DNA from: Fimbriimonadia bacterium
Lineage (GTDB): Bacteria; Armatimonadota; Fimbriimonadia; Fimbriimonadales; JABRVX01
Length of the DNA stretch: 64,000 bases
NCBI GenBank assembly: GCA_039961735.1
Contig: JABRVX010000006.1
Location: 1-64,000 of the forward strand
Reading direction: 5' to 3'
The notes under the pieces were generated by a model. The model was not told where the DNA came from. It was given only the letters and a program-made list of their open reading frames with translations, and searched no databases. How positions within the stretch are numbered: position 1 is the stretch's first letter; each line of letters opens with the position of its first letter. Positions 24,762-34,052 of this stretch are shown piece by piece. The position numbers and the translations under genes were made by a program.

Positions 24762-27700
24762 CTAGCTGCCGACCTTCCCGAAATTCACCAGTACTACGTT
24801 CAGATCGGGAAGGTCGGTGACACCGCTACCGTTGTAGTCGGCACCGCCGCCACCGAAGTTGACCAGCACCTTGTTCAGGTCGGCCAGCGTTATGTTGTTG
24901 TCCCCGTCGCCGTCGCCGTTGTAGCGCATCGTCCAGTTCAGAGTATTCGGCACCAACGAGGACAGAGAAGTGGCGACCGACTCGGTCAGGTGCGTCGGGG
25001 TCTTCACGCGAACCAGCGTGCCGCCCTTGTTCGCAAACCACACCGAGTAGTTGCCGGTGGCATTCAGCGGCGTCACCTGCGTCTCGACCAGCGCCGCACC
25101 GTCGTACAGCATGATCGTCAGAGGGATGCCGGTCAGGGAACCCACGTAGTCATTGAGAACAACGCGACCCAGCACCAGCGACAACTTGTCAATGGTGACG
25201 GTGTACGCACCGCTCGTACCGACGTTCCCGAACATGTCCTGGATGCGGAACTGGATCCGGTTCGTGTTGCCGGCCGTGTCGAAAGGAACGTTGGCAGCCG
25301 TAATCGTCTGCACCGCCGTCGTACCGTTGCTACCACTGCACGCTGCCGCAGTCCATGCAGACCACGTGCCGCCGCTGTTCGTGGAGAACCGGTACTGCGC
25401 GCTGCCTACGTTCAACCCGCTGGTGAGGTCTCGGACTTGTACCGAGCAGGTCTGGCTGCCGCCGTTGACTGCACCCGCAGGCTGGAAGTTGGCCCAGCTC
25501 CCAGGCGCCGTGGCATCCACGGGATGGTTGAGCCATCCGGTGCCCGAAGCGGTCCCGAACATGTCCTCGATGTAGAACCAGATCGCGTTCTGCGTCAGCG
25601 AGTCCTGGTTGAACGGGACGTTGGACGCCGTAACGGTCTGCGTGGCAGTGGTTCCGTTCGAACCGGTGCAAGTGGCCGTGAAGGGACCGAAGTAGGTGTT
25701 GCCACCGTCCCTCGAGTACCAGTACTGACCGCTGGCAACGTTGAGCCCCGACGTTGCATCCCGAATCGTGATGCTCAGGGTGGGTGTCTGTGTGGTGCTC
25801 TGAGCCGGGCTCACGCTGCCCCACGGAGTTGGAGCCGTACCATCGATCTGTACCGTGTATGTGGCCGTGGTCGAGTTGCTCGACATGTCCTCGATGCGGA
25901 GCTGGATCCTGTTCTGCGTCAGCGAGTCCTGATTGAACGGGATGCTGTTCGCAGAAACGGTCTGCACGCCAGTAGTGCCCTGCGAGCCAGTGCAGTTCAG
26001 AGCGAGCCACGAGCTATACGTCGTGCCACCGTTCGTAGAGTAACGATACGTGGCGGAGGTCGTGTCGAGTCCAGACCAGCCTACGTCCTGTACGTTAGCC
26101 GAGATGTTCGGCGTGGTGTCTGTCGTCTGCGTCGGGCTGAAGTTGCTGAAGGTAGGCGGCGACGCGTCCGCTGTCTTGTCGAAGTTCACCTCGCCGATCC
26201 AAGTGCCCCAGGTGTTGCCCGACATGGCATACTGGCCGTAGATCCAGAAGGTCTGCGCGTCGGACGGGTCGAGTCCGATTCCGAAGTAGTCGCCCCAGCG
26301 TCCGCCAGTGTATGCACCGGCCCCAGACTTTAGAAGAGCGCTGCCCTGCATCGTGCTATCGGACGAGCGCCTACCCGAGTAGCGGATGCCAGCGTACTCG
26401 GAGCCGGATCGTGCGAAGACTACGGCCATATCGTTGAGGTTATTCACAGAAACCGCTGGATAGTAGTAGTCCAAGCCCGAAGCGCCCCACCTCTCGTCCC
26501 AAACGACGGAAGGGGTGCCCGGAGTGTAGATTTTGTAGTACTTGATGACTGCCCGATTGCCCGAACCCCAGTCATAGGCAACGGAATGGGCCGTATAGAT
26601 GTGGTTGACGTAGTACTCGGCATTCAGGAGTCGCGCGTCAATGTTGTCTATGTTCGTCGTCGTGTCCGGCTGGTCGCCATCCGGCGGCGCGGAGTACGAG
26701 ACCACTGTCACCTTTGTACCGGCTAGCGAGGGCGTTCCCGTCGGATTCGTGATCTTCCAGACCACCACATAGTCACCGGACACGCGGTTGGAGTTGATCA
26801 AGAGGCCCATCCCTGGATACGAGTGGCTCTGGGCCGCCCGCAGGGTATGGGTCTTCGTGCCGGCGTCGTCGTTCATGTTCCAGAAATCGTACCAACCCGC
26901 AGCCTGCGCGTTGTAGATCTCAGACTTCAGCAGCCGGCGGACCTTCGAGTACTGAAAGCCGCCGCCCCAAGCGAATTGATTGGCCGTTAGGTACACCGCA
27001 CCTACGTCGTCGTAGCCGATACTCGGGTAGTCGGCCCAGTTGTTGGTGTTGTTGCTGCCGTCGAGCCTGGCGTTGAAGTAGTACCACCACCAGCTCCCCA
27101 GCGCGTTGTTGTCGTCCGAAACCATCACGACCCAGTTGGAAGTGAAGTTCGTGTCGTCCCGCTGCAGGATGCAGATCACGAAGCGCTGGCTGTGGTTGTC
27201 GTAGAAACAGACCGGATCGAACAAGAATCGCGAGTCGTTGAGCCAGTCGTTGAAGTCCACCTGGAAGAGCAGATCGCCCTTCTTGTTGTAGATGGCCCAG
27301 TCGTCGTTGGTGACGACCACTACGTTGTGTGGACCTACCGCGATGTCGGGATCGGGTGGGATCCAGCCATTGGGACCTACCGAGTTCCAGTTCCGGAGCA
27401 GGTTGGGTGCAGCGATCTCGGGGCCACCGGACTCGTCAACCTGGATCGGCCCGGTCGAGGACGGGAATGGGCCTCCCGGCACGGGGTCGTGCTTCTTGAT
27501 TCGTGGCTTCGACCACTCCGGGTACAGTTCAGGGATCAGGTCGTACGTGGACCGGAAATGGGGCCGTACCCTCTCAATGCCCGGACCGGCTCCTCCCACG
27601 AAAGGCTGGTCTGGCCGGTCGGTAATGCCCACTACTGTCGCGTCCGGGTGGTCGGTGATCTGGGACCCGGAGCCCGTCTGCTGTGGACTCTCCTGGGCTG

Positions 27701-27767
27701 CGAAGGCAACCGTAGCGGCGAGAATCGCCCCGAACGCTGCCATTCGAGAATAAGCCGCGTGGCTCAT
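24762..27767 (-). CDS. Giant secreted protein: propeller-like head, three Ig-like repeats, dockerin-like tail
   Basis: 1001 residues with an AAGGAGGAG ribosome site and a signal peptide (AAFGAILAATVAFA). Residues 110-540 are a beta-rich head (DPDIAVGPHNVVVVTNDDWAIYNKKGDL...) also found in the neighbouring paralog. Residues 540-840 hold three repeats of about 95 residues, each with YRYSTNGGTTYSSW-like, QTVSANSIPFNQDSL-like and IEDM(F/S) elements. A carboxypeptidase-regulatory-like unit (LVLGRVVLNDYVG...) comes next. The last 50 residues are two dockerin-type Ca loops (DGDGDNNITLADLNKVLVNFG and DYNGSGVTDLPDLNVVLVNFG). Probably cell-surface or secreted. Function unknown. Confidence 0.8.
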   Translation of the reverse strand: MSHAAYSRMAAFGAILAATVAFAAQESPQQTGSGSQITDHPDATVVGITDRPDQPFVGGAGPGIERVRPHFRSTYDLIPELYPEWSKPRIKKHDPVPGGPFPSSTGPIQVDESGGPEIAAPNLLRNWNSVGPNGWIPPDPDIAVGPHNVVVVTNDDWAIYNKKGDLLFQVDFNDWLNDSRFLFDPVCFYDNHSQRFVICILQRDDTNFTSNWVVMVSDDNNALGSWWWYYFNARLDGSNNTNNWADYPSIGYDDVGAVYLTANQFAWGGGFQYSKVRRLLKSEIYNAQAAGWYDFWNMNDDAGTKTHTLRAAQSHSYPGMGLLINSNRVSGDYVVVWKITNPTGTPSLAGTKVTVVSYSAPPDGDQPDTTTNIDNIDARLLNAEYYVNHIYTAHSVAYDWGSGNRAVIKYYKIYTPGTPSVVWDERWGASGLDYYYPAVSVNNLNDMAVVFARSGSEYAGIRYSGRRSSDSTMQGSALLKSGAGAYTGGRWGDYFGIGLDPSDAQTFWIYGQYAMSGNTWGTWIGEVNFDKTADASPPTFSNFSPTQTTDTTPNISANVQDVGWSGLDTTSATYRYSTNGGTTYSSWLALNCTGSQGTTGVQTVSANSIPFNQDSLTQNRIQLRIEDMSSNSTTATYTVQIDGTAPTPWGSVSPAQSTTQTPTLSITIRDATSGLNVASGQYWYSRDGGNTYFGPFTATCTGSNGTTATQTVTASNVPFNQDSLTQNAIWFYIEDMFGTASGTGWLNHPVDATAPGSWANFQPAGAVNGGSQTCSVQVRDLTSGLNVGSAQYRFSTNSGGTWSAWTAAACSGSNGTTAVQTITAANVPFDTAGNTNRIQFRIQDMFGNVGTSGAYTVTIDKLSLVLGRVVLNDYVGSLTGIPLTIMLYDGAALVETQVTPLNATGNYSVWFANKGGTLVRVKTPTHLTESVATSLSSLVPNTLNWTMRYNGDGDGDNNITLADLNKVLVNFGGGGADYNGSGVTDLPDLNVVLVNFGKVGS

Positions 27768-28047
27768 CTGTGTCTCCTCCTTACGATAGTCCGCGCAGTG
27801 CCGAGGTCACAGGCCCCGGACACCTCACGCCCGACACGAGGCGAAATGCTTCGCATAGCTAAACACTCGTGCCATTTACTCTAAATAAACGCCGTGCGCA
27901 TCAAAGGGCAAACTGTGGTCGTCGCTTCACGCGGTCGCTTCAGATACAATTCTACCGTGGAATGCCCCTATCCGCAAGAACAACTACTCGCCCGGTGCAC
28001 GGTTCTTCGTCAATCTGCGGTGCATTTACAGGCTGCGGTCTGGCTTC

Positions 28048-30681
28048 CTACTCCCCGGATTTGGCGAAGTTAAGCATCACCAGGTTCATGTCGGGAAGAT
28101 CCACTTGCCCGCTCCCGTTATAGTCCGCAGGATGCCTCGACTTCGTGAAGTTGATCATTACTAGGTTTAGGTCCGGGAGCCCGATCTCGTTGTTCCCGTC
28201 GCCATCGCCGTTGTAAGGCAGAGTGAGGTCAAGGAAATTGGTCTGAAGGCCCGAAAGGACCTTGGCGACCCTTCTCGACAGATGGTGCGGAGTCTTGGCT
28301 CGTATGTGCGTACCGCCGGCGTCCCTGAACCATACTACATAGCCGCCGTCAGAGCGAAGGTTGGTGGTGACCGTTTCCATGAGCACGGCACCGTTGAACT
28401 GCTGGAGCGTGGCCTCTATCCCGAGGGGACTCGCCTCGAAGTCCGCGAGCGTGATCTTGCCCTCCAAGCGAGCCAGCTTGTCGATTCGAACTGCGTATGT
28501 CATCTCGCCCTGGTTACCGAACATGTCCTGAACCCTGAACTGGATCAGGTTCTCGCCAAGCACACCAGAGTGATTAAACGGCACGTCCGAGGCAGTGAGG
28601 GTTTGATAGTCGGTAGTGCCGTTCGAGCCCGTGCAGTTCGCTGGAGTCCACGCGCTCCATGTCGCGCCACTGTTCGTGGAGAAGCGGTAATACGCGGTGA
28701 TGACGTTCAGCCCCGAAGTAATGTCGTGGACCATCACGGAACAGGTGTGCACGCCACCATTCACGATCGTGTCGGGGTAGAAACCAGCCCAATCCTCGGG
28801 AGCCCTCGTGTCTACGGGAATCACGTACACCGGAGACCAGGAGATGTTCCGATACATGTCCTCGACACGAAACGTGATCAGGTTTTTCGTCATCGAGTCC
28901 TGATCGAAAGGAACAGCAAGCGTCGTGAATCGCTGCCAGCCGTTACTCCCTTCGTCGCCAGACACGAACGGGGTGCTTGGAGCCGTGACCTGGGTCCACG
29001 TTTGACCGGTGTCTCTCGAGTACCAGTAGGTACCGCTCGGCGGGTAGAGTCCGGACTCGTCGTCCCGGACGTAGCTAGCGACGACCGGTTGCTGTGTGTG
29101 AAAGGTATAGTCCGGACTCGACTGCCACCCATAGGGCGGTATAGTATCGGGCAGACTGTAGTGGCTCATCTCGCCCACACCAATCTGCCACTTGCCATCG
29201 GACATCGTGTGCATATGGGCCATCCATATGATGTATCCCATCGGGTCCAAGGAGGAGCCGGCGTACTGCGCCCAAGTGTAACGCGTGTAGGGTGCTTGGC
29301 CTCCTGCAATCCAACCGAAACCGGAGAGCCATGGGTCGCCGGTCTTGCTCATTGTAAGCGACGAGGGATAGGCCCAGCTCGTGTTGCTGTAGTTGAAGCC
29401 GACGTACGTGGTGGGCACAGGGTCGAAGTCGGCAATCGGTATGTACGCACCATCGTCTGCCCAACCGACCTGCTGCTGCCACTCCACGTAATCGGAGCCC
29501 GGGTGAAAAGCATACACCCGGAAGATAGGGCGGTTAGTACCGGAGAAGCTGTACCCTACCGTGTGCGATAAGAGTATGTATTGATCGGCCGCAACCGCAG
29601 ACGTCAGCCATGCGTAGCCCGTGGCCACGAGGGCCCCGGAACCGTATTGCGGGGCATCGGGTGGGTAGGTGTAGGCCCAACAGCCCACGTTCTTCTCGAT
29701 TGTCACGGTAAAGGGGTTGGAGAATGGGCCCCGAGTGATCCAGATGCGAATGCTGTCCCCGCCATATGGCTTCGTAGCTGCCAGGATCACGTCGTGAGGG
29801 TTATACTGCCTTGGCTCGGCAACCTGGAGCCGTTGAGCGTAGGAGCCGTCGTACATCATCCCCCAGTAGGTGTAATACGTAAGTGGCTCGCCTGCTCTGA
29901 GTTTCGCTTTCGGCAGATAGCGCGCTTGTGCGTACTGAAAGTCGCCCGCAAAGGTGTACATGTCGTTCGCAATGCACACCTCCGAGTCCCAATTCTGCCC
30001 CATACTGGTGTGTGTCGCCCACAAGCCAGCGTTAGAGGCGTTGATGTCCCAAATCCATGCCCAGCCTTGGTCGAGCAGGTTTTCGGGCATGACGATGACA
30101 AACTGCTTGGAGGTCGGCGGATTGGAGGAGGAGCCCAGGAAGACGGCTATGAACACTGGTCCGTCAGAATCGTAGACGACGCGGGGTTCGTGGAGGTAGA
30201 GGCTCGTGGGGATCAGCCAGTTCATGTCGGCTTCCCACACCAAGTCGCCCCGCTTCGTGTACACCGCGAGACGGTTGCCCGTAGCCACGACGACTCGCTT
30301 AGTGCCGACCGCTATGTCCACGCCATCTGGCAAGCGGTCCGTCTCCGACATCGCGACCCATGTCCGCAGCATATTGGGAGTAGCGATGCCAGGATCGCCG
30401 GGGTTGGACGCAAGTACAGGACCCTCCGAGCCGTGAGCGAGCGGCCACTTTCTCCCGTCGTGTAAAATGGGTGGATTACTGATTGGCCCGAGCGGGCGTT
30501 TGGGCTCGGAGAGGCGCACCAAAACCGGTGCAACTTCCTGTGGTCCGAAGGCAGATTGGCCGCTCCAGTGCGTGCCAGATGCGTTTGGCGCAGCCACCGA
30601 CTGTGCGCAAGCGTTCGAAACTAGTCCCAGCGTCACGAGGATTAGAACAGATGCGATTCTGAGACACTGGCTACCAGGCAT
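28048..30681 (-). CDS. Giant secreted protein, paralog of the downstream gene
   Basis: 877 residues with GGAGGTAGG before the ATG and a signal peptide (ASVLILVTLGLVSNACA). It has the same order of parts as its neighbour at 24762-27767: a head with GVDIAVGTKRVVVATGNRLAVYTKRGDL, two Ig-like repeats (about 530-740) instead of three, a carboxypeptidase-regulatory-like segment (LARLEGKITLADFEASPLG) and the tail DGDGNNEIGLPDLNLVMINF / DYNGSGQVDLPDMNLVMLNF. It arose by tandem duplication followed by divergence. The intergenic spacer of 280 bp suggests separate promoters. Confidence 0.8.
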   Translation of the reverse strand: MPGSQCLRIASVLILVTLGLVSNACAQSVAAPNASGTHWSGQSAFGPQEVAPVLVRLSEPKRPLGPISNPPILHDGRKWPLAHGSEGPVLASNPGDPGIATPNMLRTWVAMSETDRLPDGVDIAVGTKRVVVATGNRLAVYTKRGDLVWEADMNWLIPTSLYLHEPRVVYDSDGPVFIAVFLGSSSNPPTSKQFVIVMPENLLDQGWAWIWDINASNAGLWATHTSMGQNWDSEVCIANDMYTFAGDFQYAQARYLPKAKLRAGEPLTYYTYWGMMYDGSYAQRLQVAEPRQYNPHDVILAATKPYGGDSIRIWITRGPFSNPFTVTIEKNVGCWAYTYPPDAPQYGSGALVATGYAWLTSAVAADQYILLSHTVGYSFSGTNRPIFRVYAFHPGSDYVEWQQQVGWADDGAYIPIADFDPVPTTYVGFNYSNTSWAYPSSLTMSKTGDPWLSGFGWIAGGQAPYTRYTWAQYAGSSLDPMGYIIWMAHMHTMSDGKWQIGVGEMSHYSLPDTIPPYGWQSSPDYTFHTQQPVVASYVRDDESGLYPPSGTYWYSRDTGQTWTQVTAPSTPFVSGDEGSNGWQRFTTLAVPFDQDSMTKNLITFRVEDMYRNISWSPVYVIPVDTRAPEDWAGFYPDTIVNGGVHTCSVMVHDITSGLNVITAYYRFSTNSGATWSAWTPANCTGSNGTTDYQTLTASDVPFNHSGVLGENLIQFRVQDMFGNQGEMTYAVRIDKLARLEGKITLADFEASPLGIEATLQQFNGAVLMETVTTNLRSDGGYVVWFRDAGGTHIRAKTPHHLSRRVAKVLSGLQTNFLDLTLPYNGDGDGNNEIGLPDLNLVMINFTKSRHPADYNGSGQVDLPDMNLVMLNFAKSGE

Positions 30682-30875
30682 GTCCTACCTCCACATCGAG
30701 ACAGGGTGCGCTGACGCCTGCAGGCCGGGCGCTGGCGTCGGGGGCGCTGCGCCCATCTTCGAGAAAGTTGTGTGAAGCATTCTACAACATTTAGGGACGA
30801 TCTGCAACAAGTAACTCATATGCCTCGGATTCCACGTACCGACCAGGAACCCACAGCCATACGAGGGGCTTGCCG

Positions 30876-32108
30876 TTACGCTTGATGGACGAGTTGGCCC
30901 CGGACATAGAGCGCCCCTACTGCGTTCGCGCTGCCAACCGAAATGAGCGCATCTTCGATGCCCAGAGTAGAATCCGCGTTCGGGGAATCTAGGGAAAGCA
31001 CCTGGAAGTCGGCACTCGCGCCAGGCGCCAACACGCCGCAGCGATCCCCGAGCCCCAGAGAATGGGCAGCGTTGCGGGTTGCCATGGCCAGCAGTGTGCG
31101 GGCCGGTATGAATGGCATGCCGCGAGCGAGGTTGGCCGATTGAGCGGCACGCATCTCCTCGAACATGTCGAAGTCGTCGTTGGAGAGCAAGCTATCGGTG
31201 CCGAGCGCGACGTTCACACCCGCTTCCAGGAGTTCGTGTACCGGCGCAGTACCGACACCCAGTTGGGAGTTGGAGCGTGGACAGTGAACCACGGAGCAAC
31301 ACGCTCGCGCGATGGTCTCGATGTCGTCGCCGCTAAGCTGGACGCAGTGCACTAACTGCACCTCTGGCCTCAGAAGACCGACACGGCCGAGATACTCCAC
31401 GGGGGTCGCATGCACAGGCCTAACTGGTAGTGCCATTTCTCGGAACCAGTCTGCTAGCTCTCCCCTGCCCTCGGTCAAGAACTCCACCTCCTCCCAACTT
31501 TCGGCACAGTGAATCGCCGTCGGCCCTTTTGAGAAGGTCCTCAGCGCCTCTTCGACGACCGAGTAGGGGGCATGCGGAGCCAACCTTACGTCTACATGCA
31601 GGCCGGCGGCTTGGCGCTGTTGGTCGGCCTTGTGACGGCATGCGTCGAGGCTCTCTCGCCACGTCGGCTGGTCGCGCAAGGCAATCACTTCCTGAAACAC
31701 CACTCCACGAAGCCCAGCTTCGTTTAGCGCCTGCACCGAGACCGGAGCATCGCTAAAATCGCCGACGGCGCCTATCCCCGCTCGCGCGTTCATGAGTGCA
31801 CCACGGCGGGCGCCCTCGAAAAAGGTCTCTGGTTCCGCAGTTCGCTTTAGATTTGTCACTTGGCGCAACCAAGGCACGAAACTACGCTCCGTTGTCATGC
31901 CTGCTAGGTCGGTGTACTCCAGGTGGCAGTGCGCATTCACGAAGCCGGGGAGAATAGCTGCATCGCCGTGCTCGACAGCCGCCTGCCGCGTGGCCGGGCG
32001 AACCTCCGCGATGCGCCCGCACTCTACGACGATCTCGCCGTCTTCGATAGGAGGAGACGACACGGGAACGATCCACCTCGCACGGTGGATCACAGGTCCT
32101 GCATCCAC
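30876..32108 (-). CDS. Amidohydrolase-family deaminase (MtaD/TrzA-like)
   Basis: 410 residues from GTG 32108 with GGAGGAAGC upstream. Metal and catalytic motifs of the cytosine-deaminase-like amidohydrolases are all present: GFVNAHCHLEYTD (first two His), LAPHAPYSV, AIHCAES (metal His, proton-shuttle Glu), LVHCVQL, CPRSNSQLG and ALGTDSLLSND (metal Asp). They indicate a Zn/Fe deaminase or chlorohydrolase acting on a purine-like or S-adenosylhomocysteine-like substrate. Aminofutalosine deaminase of menaquinone synthesis is another possibility. The start overlaps the upstream prepilin stop by 19 bp, an unusual pairing. Confidence 0.85.
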   Translation of the reverse strand: MDAGPVIHRARWIVPVSSPPIEDGEIVVECGRIAEVRPATRQAAVEHGDAAILPGFVNAHCHLEYTDLAGMTTERSFVPWLRQVTNLKRTAEPETFFEGARRGALMNARAGIGAVGDFSDAPVSVQALNEAGLRGVVFQEVIALRDQPTWRESLDACRHKADQQRQAAGLHVDVRLAPHAPYSVVEEALRTFSKGPTAIHCAESWEEVEFLTEGRGELADWFREMALPVRPVHATPVEYLGRVGLLRPEVQLVHCVQLSGDDIETIARACCSVVHCPRSNSQLGVGTAPVHELLEAGVNVALGTDSLLSNDDFDMFEEMRAAQSANLARGMPFIPARTLLAMATRNAAHSLGLGDRCGVLAPGASADFQVLSLDSPNADSTLGIEDALISVGSANAVGALYVRGQLVHQA

Positions 32109-32755
32109 GCTTCCTCCACCTGATCGTAGGTGGATTGGCGAACGTGAAGGTCGCCGAACAGCACATTGAACACATAGCTCTCGCGCCTACGGATGCGCGA
32201 GTAGTAGTCGTCCTCGGGGTCTATGGGACGTTGTCCCAGATGCCAGTGCCCTGCTGCGTCGAAGAGTACATTCACCTTGGTACCTTCCTTGAAGGTACTC
32301 ACGCGAATGCCACGGAACGCGATCTCCGTACGCCAAACGTAGCTCGAACCGAACTTCGAGTAGCTAGTAGGCATGGCGTACAGAACGTGATCGTTAAAGT
32401 CCTCCACCTTATAGCCATTGTCAGCCGGGCACTTCCAGATCTCTTTGCTCTTCTGATACGGTTGCAGCACCTCGTGCAGCATCGGCATATAAGGGATCTG
32501 CACCTGCCACTCGGGGTGCTGCCTCCAGATCTCCGGCGTGTACTTGTCGGTCGGATCCACGGCGTAAGGGAAGCGGTCGCTATAGTTCTCAGCGTACATG
32601 GCCATCGAGGCGCCGATCTGTTTGAGGTTCGAGACGCATGTCGCACTGTTGCCTTTGCGGCGGGCCGCGTTGAAGACCGGGAAGAGAATGGCGGCGAGCA
32701 GCGCCAGAATACCGATTACGACGAGCAGTTCAATGAGCGTGAACCCGCGTTTCAT
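32090..32755 (-). CDS. Type II prepilin-like protein
   Basis: 221 residues from ATG 32755 ([13 protein letters not shown]), with GAGGG about 5 nt upstream. A prepilin peptidase site (KRG|FTLIE) and a hydrophobic helix (LLVVIGILALLAAILFPVF) are followed by ARRKGNSATCVSNLKQIG, typical of DUF1559-like prepilins. The C-terminal region keeps CPADNGY and a terminal VLFGDLHV version of the family's His-Asp-Gly block. Paralog of the gene at 14145-14843. Its stop overlaps the following deaminase gene. Confidence 0.9.
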   Translation of the reverse strand: MKRGFTLIELLVVIGILALLAAILFPVFNAARRKGNSATCVSNLKQIGASMAMYAENYSDRFPYAVDPTDKYTPEIWRQHPEWQVQIPYMPMLHEVLQPYQKSKEIWKCPADNGYKVEDFNDHVLYAMPTSYSKFGSSYVWRTEIAFRGIRVSTFKEGTKVNVLFDAAGHWHLGQRPIDPEDDYYSRIRRRESYVFNVLFGDLHVRQSTYDQVEEAWMQDL

Positions 32756-32816
32756 CGTTTCCCTCGGTCGAAGCATGCCATGTCTTGTATACGCACCTTA
32801 TGCTCGATTGAAGCCC

Positions 32817-34052
32817 CTATTCGTGCCGTAGTGCCTCAATAGGATCCAGCCGAGCCGCGCGCCACGCAGGGTAAAGGCCAAATACGATGCCTACTGCAGC
32901 AGAAAATACGGACGCCCCTATAGCTGCCCACACTGGGAAGGTCATGCGAATTCCCGGAATCCTCCCTTCCGCCATGGGAGAGTGCGTGAACCAATCCACG
33001 GCAGCCCCCAGCCCATAGCCGAGCGCCATGCCGATCAGTCCTCCGATAAGCGAGAGGGTAGCGGCCTCGACCAAGAACTGAAAGAGCAGCTCGTAGCGCT
33101 TCGCTCCCACCGCCATCCTGAGGCCGATCTCGCGGGTGCGCTCTGTTACGGAGACGAGCATGATGTTCATGATGCCGATCCCTCCGACGAGAAGTGCGAG
33201 GCCTGCTACCCCTGCGAATACCACACCCAGACCGGTAATCATGGCACCGAACGCGGCGGTGATGGCCTCCTGCGAAGCGATCTGGAACACTGGACGGTTA
33301 TCGTGGTGCCGCATCATGGTCTCCCAGATTTGGTCCATCGCCTTTTCGGCGTCCACTCCCGGACGCGGTCTTGCCCAGATGATCGCCACATTGTCCGTCC
33401 CGAGCCACCTCTTCTGCACCGCCGAAAGCGGAATGAAGGCGACCTTGTCGTTGTTCTGACCGAATGCTGCGCCTCGCTTGACCAGCGTGCCGATCACCCG
33501 CAGGCTGCGACCCCGGATCATAACGTCCTTTCCGACCGCATCACCTTTGGGGAACAGCTTCTCCGCCACCTCGTGGCCAAGAACGATGTGGTTAGCCCAC
33601 GAACTCATGTCGCTCGCGTCGAAACCCCGGCCCGTCTCGATACTGAGCCCCCTGAGGTCGAAGTACGGCTCCTCCACCCCGGAGAACTCAACGCCCTCGA
33701 TCTCCAGATCCAGGTGCGAGACTTTCACCTGTCCTTGTGGCAACTCACCAGACACGTGCTCGAGCAACGTGCACTCGGCGCGGATGTTCTCGATGTCTTT
33801 TGTCGTGAGCGCGGAGATCGGCCCCCTGCCTTCCCCCCTCTCGCGTCGTCCAGGGTCATAGAAAACCATCAGCACATCGGAACCGAGGCTCTGAAACTGC
33901 TCCGACATGAAAGAGCGAAAGCCCTCGACCATCTCCACGGTGACGGTGACACCCATCACGCCGATGATGATGCCCAGCATTGTTAGGGCCGAACGCACCT
34001 TGTTCGCCGCCAGCATCGAGAGGGCGATGTTCAGAGACTGGATCAGGTTCAC
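32817..34052 (-). CDS. MacB-type ABC transporter permease (no ATPase domain)
   Basis: 411 residues, GTG start overlapping the adaptor stop (GTGA). Transmembrane helix 1 (residues 8-40, ALTMLGIIIGVMGVTVTVEMVEGF) opens a MacB periplasmic core domain (40-250), then the FtsX domain with three helices (LGVVFAGVAGLALLVGGIGIMNIMLVSVTERTREIGLRMAVGAK, ATLSLIGGLIGMALGYGLGAAVDW, VWAAIGASVFSAAVGIVFGLYPAWRAARLDPIEALRHE). Full-length MacB carries an N-terminal ATPase; here neither the gene nor the neighbourhood has one, so the ATPase must be encoded elsewhere. Predicted export of lipoproteins, peptides or antibiotics. Confidence 0.92.
   Translation of the reverse strand: MNLIQSLNIALSMLAANKVRSALTMLGIIIGVMGVTVTVEMVEGFRSFMSEQFQSLGSDVLMVFYDPGRRERGEGRGPISALTTKDIENIRAECTLLEHVSGELPQGQVKVSHLDLEIEGVEFSGVEEPYFDLRGLSIETGRGFDASDMSSWANHIVLGHEVAEKLFPKGDAVGKDVMIRGRSLRVIGTLVKRGAAFGQNNDKVAFIPLSAVQKRWLGTDNVAIIWARPRPGVDAEKAMDQIWETMMRHHDNRPVFQIASQEAITAAFGAMITGLGVVFAGVAGLALLVGGIGIMNIMLVSVTERTREIGLRMAVGAKRYELLFQFLVEAATLSLIGGLIGMALGYGLGAAVDWFTHSPMAEGRIPGIRMTFPVWAAIGASVFSAAVGIVFGLYPAWRAARLDPIEALRHE

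Noticed and set aside
24696-26333. 545-residue plus-strand reading frame antisense to the giant secreted protein
   Set aside because: It is Arg/Val/Gly-rich with no domain, lies wholly inside a well-supported minus-strand gene with signal peptide and repeats, and follows that gene's codon bias in mirror image.
28282-29571. 429-residue plus-strand reading frame antisense to the second paralog
   Set aside because: Same reason: composition typical of an antisense shadow, no start signal, no recognisable motif.
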